Shown in pieces: positions 42,813-48,208 of a stretch of 48,208 nucleotides of DNA. Source of the DNA: Eubacterium ramulus (lineage in GTDB: Bacteria > Bacillota > Clostridia > Lachnospirales > Lachnospiraceae). Positions within the stretch are counted from its first letter, which is position 1, and the number at the start of each line of letters is the position of its first letter. Position numbers and translations under genes: made by a program. The notes under the pieces were generated by a model, which did no database searches, had not been told where the DNA came from, and worked only from the letters and a program-made list of their open reading frames with translations. The stretch is taken from NCBI RefSeq assembly GCF_003122485.1, contig NZ_JRFU01000081.1:1-48208 (forward strand), read 5' to 3'.

Positions 42813-44197
42813 TGGATATGTTTAAAAAAGTTCCTGTAAGAGAGCAGGATCCAAAGGTAAGAGCAACAAATTTTGAAGAAGTTTGTTATGGATATAATAA
42901 AGAAGAAGCGGTACAGGAAGCACAGAGATGTATCGGATGTAAAAATGCAAAATGTATCGAAGGATGTCCGGTTTCCATCGACATTCCTGGATTTATCGGA
43001 AAAGTAAAAACAGGCGAGATCGAAGAGGCTTACAAAATCCTTTCTCAGTATACATCCCTTCCGGCTACTTGTGGACGTGTATGCCCTCAGGAGAACCAGT
43101 GTGAGGGAAGATGTGTCCGCGGTATCAAAGGCGAGGCAGTTTCCATCGGTAAACTGGAGCGTTTCGTAGCAGATGCAGCTGCTGAAAATAATTATAGCCA
43201 GCAGGCACCGGCTCCGTCAAACGGACATAAGATCGCAATCGTAGGTTCCGGTCCTGCAGGTCTGGCTTGCGCAGGCGAGCTTGCAAGAATGGGATGCGAT
43301 GTTACAATTTTTGAAGCATTACATGAGCCGGGCGGAGTACTTCGTTACGGTATTCCGGAGTTCCGTCTTCCGAAACAGCGTATCGTTGCAAGAGAGATCA
43401 ACAATGTAACAGATCTTGGTGTTAAAATTGAGACAAACGTTGTTATCGGTAAAGCGGTAACTGTTGATCAGCTGATCGATGAGGAAGGTTTCGAAGCTGT
43501 ATTTATCGGCTCTGGAGCAGGTCTTCCGAAATTCATGGGTATTGATGGTGAGAACGCAAATGGTGTATTCTCTGCAAACGAGTACCTGACAAGAAATAAC
43601 CTGATGAGCGCATACAGAGATGAGTATGACACACCGATTCACGGTGGAAAGAAAGTAGCTGTCGTTGGTGGTGGTAACGTAGCAATGGATGCTGCAAGAA
43701 CTGCACTTCGTCTTGGTGCGGAAGTTCATATTGTATACAGAAGAAGTGAAGCAGAGCTTCCTGCCCGTGTGGAAGAAGTTCATCACGCAAAAGAAGAGGG
43801 CATTATCTTTGACCTTCTGACTAATCCGGTTAAGATCTATGAAGATGAGAACGGATGGGTATCCGGTCTTGAGTGTGTCCGCATGGAGCTTGGTGAGCCG
43901 GATGAGTCGGGAAGAAGACGTCCGCAGGAAATTCCGGGATCTAACTTTGTTCTGGATGTTGATACTGTTATCATGTCTCTGGGAACATCTCCAAACCCAT
44001 TGATTTCTTCTACAACAAAGGGTCTGGAAGTAAATAAATGGAAATGTATCGTAGCTGATGAAGAGAACGGAAAGACAACCAAAGAGGGTGTCTATGCCGG
44101 TGGTGATGCAGTTACAGGTGCTGCTACCGTTATCCTTGCAATGGGAGCTGGTAAACATGCAGCACATGCAATCTATGATTATGTAACAAACAAATAA
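42812..44197 (+). CDS. nfnB: NfnB-type / glutamate synthase small-subunit-like flavoprotein
   Basis: 461 residues. The N-terminal iron-sulfur domain has C40-x2-C43-x4-C48-x3-C52 and a second cluster in CGRVCPQENQCEGRC. Two dinucleotide-binding motifs follow: IVGSGPAGLACAGELARMG for FAD and VAVVGGGNVAMDAARTALRLG for NADP. The partner gene upstream and the overlap (TAATG) support NfnB rather than GltD; no large glutamate synthase subunit is present. NADPH from this complex could feed the NADPH-type reductase at 34010. Confidence 0.9.
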   Translation: MDMFKKVPVREQDPKVRATNFEEVCYGYNKEEAVQEAQRCIGCKNAKCIEGCPVSIDIPGFIGKVKTGEIEEAYKILSQYTSLPATCGRVCPQENQCEGRCVRGIKGEAVSIGKLERFVADAAAENNYSQQAPAPSNGHKIAIVGSGPAGLACAGELARMGCDVTIFEALHEPGGVLRYGIPEFRLPKQRIVAREINNVTDLGVKIETNVVIGKAVTVDQLIDEEGFEAVFIGSGAGLPKFMGIDGENANGVFSANEYLTRNNLMSAYRDEYDTPIHGGKKVAVVGGGNVAMDAARTALRLGAEVHIVYRRSEAELPARVEEVHHAKEEGIIFDLLTNPVKIYEDENGWVSGLECVRMELGEPDESGRRRPQEIPGSNFVLDVDTVIMSLGTSPNPLISSTTKGLEVNKWKCIVADEENGKTTKEGVYAGGDAVTGAATVILAMGAGKHAAHAIYDYVTNK

Positions 44198-44286
44198 GGG
44201 TTTGTTGCAGAACAATTTATTCTGGCAGTTACACAGGTTGAATACAACCTTGTTTGTAGCTATATATAATATCCTATCCTAATAAC

Positions 44287-44314
44287 AAAAAAAGCTGCAT
44301 AAGCAGCTTTTTTT
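44287..44314. terminator. Two-way terminator, nfnB / HxlR gene
   Basis: Stem AAAAAGCTGC / GCAGCTTTTT with A and T runs on both sides and a 4-nt loop, between convergent genes. Confidence 0.92.
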
Positions 44315-44319
44315 GTTTA

Positions 44320-44745
44320 CTATTTTTGCTCCACTGGAGGATGCTTTTTCATATACGTATCCATGATATCTTGTAATTGGTCACGATATTTGACTTCTGT
44401 GTGAACTGCAAAGGCATCTGGATCAATGGGAAGATTCAATTCATTTAAGCGTCTGATACTCCAAATGTAAAGAATGTCTAATGCCGGGATCAAATCTTCT
44501 CCCAGAGGAGTCAGAATATATTCGACTTTCAATGGGATGGTGTTGTACTGTATTCTTTCAACCAGTCCGTCATGTGTCAGTTCTTTTAACTGCTGACTGA
44601 GCACTTTTTCGCTGACGCCGAGTGTCTTTTTTGTTTCGTTGAAACGGATTTTTCCATAATGATGGATGTGATGCAAAAGCGTCATCTTCCATTTACCGGA
44701 GATACAGTTTGTGACAAAATGATACGGATTAACAGTTTGTTGCAT
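44320..44745 (-). CDS. HxlR/MarR-type winged-helix regulator
   Basis: 141-residue HxlR-family regulator. The conserved ISGKWKMTLLHHIHHYGKIRFNE opening, the helix-turn-helix GVSEKVLSQQLKELTHDGLVER and the VEYILTPLGEDLIPAL wing are all present. C14, just ahead of the ISGKWK segment, could serve as a redox sensor as in YodB/HypR-like members. GGAGGTG lies before the start. The neighbouring C_GCAxxG_C_C gene is divergently placed and might be its target; that is inference. Confidence 0.88.
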   Translation of the reverse strand: MQQTVNPYHFVTNCISGKWKMTLLHHIHHYGKIRFNETKKTLGVSEKVLSQQLKELTHDGLVERIQYNTIPLKVEYILTPLGEDLIPALDILYIWSIRRLNELNLPIDPDAFAVHTEVKYRDQLQDIMDTYMKKHPPVEQK

Positions 44746-44962
44746 GGAAAGTATTTCACCTCCGACCTTTTCTTTTGATTTTTCTAAAAGTAATTTGGTT
44801 TAAAAAAGTAATTTAGTATCAAAAGGGTAACCATAGTGTAGCAGTTTCGTGACAAAATTTCAATGGATTCTGGTAAAAAATATTCAAAATATGATATAAT
44901 TAGTCAAATAAGTGAAAAATTTAGAAAAATGGGTAAAAAAAGAGCAAAGCGGAGGTAGAAAA

Positions 44963-45382
44963 ATGAAGACGGTAGAAGAAAGAGTAGCAGAGTTAAAAGA
45001 CAGACATGCACGCGGATATAACTGTGCACAGGTGGTATTGTGCTCTTATGCAGATGTGCTTAGTATTGATGAGGAGACACTGTTTCAGATCTCAGAAGGA
45101 TTTGGTGCAGGTATGGGTGGTATGATGGAAACCTGTGGTGCGGTGACCGCAATGTTTATGGCACTTGGATTGAAAAACAGTTCCGGGGATCTGCAGGCAT
45201 GCGATACCAAGCCACAGACCATGCGTTTGGTGCGGGAGCTGGCAGCAAAATTCAAGGATAAAAATGGTTCGATCGTATGTCGGGAACTGAAAGGTGTGGA
45301 TACTGGAAAAGTGCTGCGAAGCTGTGATGGCTGTATCGAGGATGGTATTCGGATTCTTGGGGAATATTTATTAGATGAATAA
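44963..45382 (+). CDS. C_GCAxxG_C_C family (redox-associated) protein
   Basis: 139 residues with the conserved pattern GYNCAQVVLCSYAD, GFGAGMGGMMETCGAVTAMFMALG and a C-terminal pair of cysteines (VLRSCDGCIEDGIRIL). These cysteines define the C_GCAxxG_C_C family (PF09719), found in anaerobes and linked by context to redox or metal functions. The frame opens upstream at 44912, but GGAGGT (44951-44956) selects the ATG at 44963. A TATAAT lies at 44895-44900 with a poor -35. The biochemical role is not known. Confidence 0.88.
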   Translation: MKTVEERVAELKDRHARGYNCAQVVLCSYADVLSIDEETLFQISEGFGAGMGGMMETCGAVTAMFMALGLKNSSGDLQACDTKPQTMRLVRELAAKFKDKNGSIVCRELKGVDTGKVLRSCDGCIEDGIRILGEYLLDE

Positions 45383-45417
45383 AGGATTGTGTGATTAGAC
45401 GGACGAAAAAAGAGAGA

Positions 45418-45460
45418 AAAAAATATCCTGCAGGCTAAGACGCCTTGCCGGATATTTTTT
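45418..45460. terminator. Core family B hairpin, copy 1 (before spoIVA)
   Basis: Arms AAAAAATATCC / GGATATTTTTT (45418-45428 / 45450-45460) enclose the core CAGGCTAAGACGCCTTG (45431-45447), which recurs inverted at 47056-47072. The A and T runs make it a good two-way terminator. Confidence 0.8.
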
Positions 45461-45497
45461 GAATATTTGGTTGGGCGGTTTTATTGGTATTTTAATG

Positions 45498-45527
45498 TCA
45501 TATATTGATCGGGTGTCGCATATTCAT
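45498..45527 (+). promoter_or_regulatory. Possible sigma-E promoter of spoIVA
   Basis: TCATATA (45498-45504), 14-nt spacer, CATATTCAT (45519-45527), close to the sigma-E pattern of an ATA-type -35 and a CATAnnnT -10. It lies about 25 nt before the spoIVA start; spoIVA belongs to the sigma-E regulon in B. subtilis. Confidence 0.55.
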
Positions 45528-45551
45528 AAGCAGAAGAGGAGAGTGACGGAT

Positions 45552-47024
45552 ATGACAAATAAAAATATTTATCAGAATATCGCAGCAAGAACCGGTGGTG
45601 ATATTTATCTTGGGGTTGTGGGACCGGTCAGAACCGGAAAATCTACGTTTATCAAGCGTTTTATGGATCTGATGGTGCTGCCCCGCATGGAGGAGTCGGC
45701 AGGCAAACAGCGGATGATTGATGAATTGCCGCAGTCTGCACAGGGAAAAACGATCATGACAACGGAGCCGAAGTTTATTCCGCGGGAAGCGGCAACGATT
45801 CAACTGGATGAGGATGTGTCGGCAGATGTGAAGCTGATTGACTGTGTGGGGTATCTGATTGAGGGTGTCAGCGGGCATATGGAGGATGGTGCGGAGCGGA
45901 TGGTAAAGACACCATGGTACGGCTATGAGATTCCATTTGCAAAAGCGGCACAGATCGGGACGGAGAAGGTCATTCGGGAGCATGCAACGATTGGAATTGT
46001 AGTGACAACGGATGGCAGTTTTACGGATATTCCACGGGAGAATTATGTCCCGGCAGAGGAAAAAACGGTGGAAGAATTAAAAAAGATTGGAAAGCCGTTT
46101 GTAATTTTACTGAATACACCGAGGCCGCACAGTACCGGGGCAGAACAGCTTTGTCAGGAGTTGCAGGAGAAATATGGTGTCACTGTGCTGGCGGTGAACT
46201 GTGAACAATTGAAATCGGAAGATATTCGGCAGATTTTGCAGAGTGTGCTGTATGAATTTCCACTGGAGGCGTTAGAATTTTATGTCCCAAAATGGGTAGA
46301 AATGCTCCCGACAGCGCATAAAGTGAAACAGGCAGCGATACAGGAAGCGGGGAAAATTTTGCAACAGGCAGATCAGATGAAGGATATTGTCGGGCATACT
46401 TTTTTGCCGGAACATGAGGAAATTGCAGAAATTCGTCTGGATGTGACGGACCTTGCCAGCGGAACGGTAAAAATTTGTCTGGGAGTGGATGAACGGTATT
46501 ATTATGAAAATATCAGTGAATTGACAGGGATTCCGATTCACGGTGAATATGAACTGCTATCCCTGATCCGGGAACTTGCCAAACAGAAAAAAGCGTACGA
46601 ACAGGTGGCTTCTGCAATCGAAAGTGTCCGTGACACGGGATATGGCGTGGTATCTCCGTCCATGGATGACATCAGTATTGAGGAACCAACGCTAATCAAA
46701 CATGGTAATCGCTATGGGGTGCGTGTGAAAGCATCTTCCCCGTCCATACATATGATCCGTGCAAATATTGAGACCGAGATTGCGCCGATCATCGGAAGCG
46801 AAGAACAGGCAAACGATCTGGTTACTTACATCAAAGACAATCAGAATACGTCAGAAGGTCTCTGGAAAACCAATATTTTCGGAAAATCCATCGGAGAACT
46901 GGTGGAAGATGGAATCCGGCGAAAAATTACGATGATGGATGAAGAAAGCCAGCAAAAATTGCAGGATACCATGAAAAAAATTGTCAACGATAATAATGGT
47001 GGTCTTGTATGTATCATATTGTAA
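45552..47024 (+). CDS. spoIVA: Spore coat basement ATPase SpoIVA
   Basis: Mother-cell ATPase that polymerises on the outer forespore membrane and anchors the spore coat. Walker A is GPVRTGKS at 24-31, in an N-terminal TRAFAC-GTPase-like fold. The middle and C-terminal domains end in the conserved NNGGLVCIIL tail needed for localisation. The frame is open from 45459, but GGAGAGTGA ahead of the ATG at 45552 gives 490 residues, nearly identical to the B. subtilis protein length (492). It stands alone between two family B hairpins. Confidence 0.96.
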   Translation: MTNKNIYQNIAARTGGDIYLGVVGPVRTGKSTFIKRFMDLMVLPRMEESAGKQRMIDELPQSAQGKTIMTTEPKFIPREAATIQLDEDVSADVKLIDCVGYLIEGVSGHMEDGAERMVKTPWYGYEIPFAKAAQIGTEKVIREHATIGIVVTTDGSFTDIPRENYVPAEEKTVEELKKIGKPFVILLNTPRPHSTGAEQLCQELQEKYGVTVLAVNCEQLKSEDIRQILQSVLYEFPLEALEFYVPKWVEMLPTAHKVKQAAIQEAGKILQQADQMKDIVGHTFLPEHEEIAEIRLDVTDLASGTVKICLGVDERYYYENISELTGIPIHGEYELLSLIRELAKQKKAYEQVASAIESVRDTGYGVVSPSMDDISIEEPTLIKHGNRYGVRVKASSPSIHMIRANIETEIAPIIGSEEQANDLVTYIKDNQNTSEGLWKTNIFGKSIGELVEDGIRRKITMMDEESQQKLQDTMKKIVNDNNGGLVCIIL

Positions 47025-47033
47025 AAACGTAAG

Positions 47034-47094
47034 AAAGTCCGACAGAAGTATCACACAAGGCGTCTTAGCCTGTGGGATACTTCTGCCGGGCTTT
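47034..47094. repeat. Core family B hairpin, copy 2 (after spoIVA, inverted)
   Basis: Arms 47034-47052 and 47076-47094 pair over about 19 positions (CAGAAGTATC/GATACTTCTG perfect) around CAAGGCGTCTTAGCCTG (47056-47072), the exact reverse complement of the core at 45431-45447. There is no long T tail. Confidence 0.8.
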
Positions 47095-47131
47095 CGTATT
47101 ATATATCAAAAAGGGGAACATCTTCACGGAC

Positions 47132-47160
47132 TTGTTCATTTTTGGGTTTTGTGGTATTAT
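47132..47160 (+). promoter_or_regulatory. Purine nucleoside phosphorylase promoter
   Basis: TTGTTC (47132-47137), 17-nt spacer, TATTAT (47155-47160), about 65 nt before the start. Confidence 0.65.
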
Positions 47161-47225
47161 AATTTACTATCTATATGAAAAGTGTAACGATTTCAAGTAA
47201 AACAGATAAAAAGGAGAAGTTTGGC

Positions 47226-48071
47226 ATGAGTGAGGTATATGACAAATTACTGAGATGTTATCACAGTGTGAGAGAAAAAGTATCCTTTGAACCGCAGATT
47301 GCATTGATTCTTGGTTCCGGTCTGGGGGATTATGCGGAGCACATTCAGGTAGAAGCGGTTCTGGATTATCATGAAATCGAAGGTTTTCCGGTTTCTACGG
47401 TACTGGGACACAAAGGACGTTTCGTGTTTGGTTATATTCAGGACGTCCCTGTGGTAATTATGCAGGGCAGAGTACATTATTATGAAGGCTATTCGATGAG
47501 TGATGTCGTGCTTCCTACCAGACTGATGGGACTGCTTGGAGCAAAGGTTTTATTCCTGACAAATGCTTCCGGTGGAATTCAGGATGGGATGCAGGTTGGC
47601 GATTTTATGCTGATCACCGGACATATTTCCAGCTTTGTGCCGTCTCCTCTGATCGGACCAAATCCAGATGAACTTGGCACCCGTTTTCCGGATATGAGTG
47701 AGGTTTATAAAAAGGATCTGCAGGAAGTGATCCGAACTACTGCAAAAGAGTTACAGATTCCGTTGAAAGAGGGCGTATATGTGCAGACAACCGGACCGAA
47801 TTATGAATCTCCGGAAGAAATACAGATGTTTAAGATTCTTGGCGCAGATGCGGTTGGCATGAGTACTGCCTGTGAAGCAATGGCGGCGAATCATATGGGC
47901 ATGCGCGTTTGTGGTATTTCCTGTATTTCGAATCTGGCAGCAGGTATTTCTAAACATCCTCTGACACACGCGGAGATTCAGGAGATGGCAGACCGGGTGG
48001 CGCCAATGTTTAAACAGCTGATTACAGAATCTGTAGTAAATATTGCAAAGACGGTAAATGATGCTTGTTAG
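47226..48071 (+). CDS. Purine nucleoside phosphorylase, trimeric type I
   Basis: Cleaves purine nucleosides with phosphate to base and ribose 1-phosphate (guanosine, inosine, possibly xanthosine) for purine salvage. 281 residues with the PNP-I motifs: ILGSGLGDYAE, GHKGRF, QGRVHYYEGYSM, TNASGG, TTGPNYESPEEIQ and GMSTACEAMAANHMG. The frame opens at 47175, but AAGGAG (47211-47216) selects the ATG at 47226. It is monocistronic as far as the window shows. Confidence 0.95.
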   Translation: MSEVYDKLLRCYHSVREKVSFEPQIALILGSGLGDYAEHIQVEAVLDYHEIEGFPVSTVLGHKGRFVFGYIQDVPVVIMQGRVHYYEGYSMSDVVLPTRLMGLLGAKVLFLTNASGGIQDGMQVGDFMLITGHISSFVPSPLIGPNPDELGTRFPDMSEVYKKDLQEVIRTTAKELQIPLKEGVYVQTTGPNYESPEEIQMFKILGADAVGMSTACEAMAANHMGMRVCGISCISNLAAGISKHPLTHAEIQEMADRVAPMFKQLITESVVNIAKTVNDAC

Positions 48072-48180
48072 AAAAATGGATCTGTGTGACTGAATAAAAA
48101 TAAAGAATGTGAAATACAGAAGACAAAAATACAATAGAAATCAATGATTTGTATAAATATGTTTTATCTCAGTCGAGAAG

Positions 48181-48205
48181 ACTCCCACTTCTGCAAGTGG
48201 TGAGT
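48181..48205. other. Hairpin at the window end, possibly an IS edge
   Basis: ACTC-CACTT-type arm pairs with AAGTGG-GAGT around CTGC, with a one-base bulge. Compact hairpins of this kind occur near the ends of IS200/IS605 elements, but nothing else of such an element is inside the window. Confidence 0.3.
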
Positions 48206-48208
48206 AAT

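Noticed and set aside
42812-44197. nfnB as a glutamate synthase small subunit (gltD)
   Set aside because: No large subunit is present, and it overlaps an NfnA-type gene.
43319-44215. Long minus-strand open frame (298 codons) over nfnB
   Set aside because: It lies opposite a clear flavoprotein gene and is Cys/Ser/His-rich without any domain; a shadow frame.
45418-47094. spoIVA as cargo of a transposon bounded by inverted repeats
   Set aside because: The shared sequence is only the 17-nt core of two hairpins, there is no transposase or target duplication, and spoIVA is a core gene.
48181-48208. Insertion sequence at the right edge
   Set aside because: Only a hairpin is visible; there is no transposase, and the window ends, so this stays an open suspicion.

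Overview
The window reads as the chromosome of an anaerobic, spore-forming, low-to-mid GC Firmicute of the Lachnospiraceae type. Strong AGGAGG-like ribosome binding sites are common. A clostridial division/cell-wall cluster runs directly into spoIIGA-sigE. Further sporulation genes (spo0E-like, sigG, spoIVA) are scattered through the window. Ptb/Buk butyrate kinase and NfnAB electron-bifurcation genes point to a butyrate-forming fermenter. The gene content fits flavonoid/phloroglucinol-degrading gut bacteria such as the Eubacterium ramulus / E. oxidoreducens group; the species is an inference and is not proven here.

Layout. 1-2400: end of an arabinose operon (araD-araA) with terminator. 2540-3975: small genes (SEC-C protein, DUF1540 Cys-rich protein, Spo0E-like phosphatase). 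4020-16365: dcw cluster mraZ-rsmH-ftsL-PBP-PBP-mraY-murD-ftsW-ftsQ-ftsZ, with a promoter and four 10-nt MraZ repeats ahead of mraZ and a 150-nt chain of hairpins between mraZ and rsmH; murE, murF and murG are absent. 16340-21490: spoIIGA-sigE, an L,D-transpeptidase, a class B sortase, and sigG on the opposite strand. 21750-27560: argS, a LUD-domain protein, an ABC exporter and a DUF2156 protein. 27617-29794: two G3E (CobW-like) GTPases, one with a long His-rich segment and the other fused to a DUF1980-like C-terminal domain. 29820-33016: a tryptophan-type T-box controlling a trpX-type ABC importer. 33327-39191: cupin / SDR / 3-hydroxyacyl-CoA-dehydrogenase-like / cyclase-family / BKACE / zinc ribbon / GntR. 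39564-44197: ptb-buk and nfnAB. 44320-48071: HxlR regulator, a C_GCAxxG_C_C protein, spoIVA and a purine nucleoside phosphorylase.

The most interesting block is 33.3-39.2 kb. Its four enzyme families match, one for one, the anaerobic phloroglucinol pathway: phloroglucinol reductase (SDR), dihydrophloroglucinol cyclohydrolase (cyclase family), 3-hydroxy-5-oxohexanoate dehydrogenase (HAD family) and triacetate acetoacetate-lyase (BKACE). The products, acetoacetate and acetoacetyl-CoA, can be carried to butyrate and ATP by the neighbouring ptb-buk. NfnAB could supply NADPH for the first reduction. The genes are split over several promoters, with a GntR regulator at the end and palindromes at two of the promoters.

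The non-coding DNA holds two families of hairpins in which a conserved core sits between locus-specific complementary arms (three copies of one core, two of the other), and a 46-nt dispersed hairpin repeat present at 1 and at 17204.
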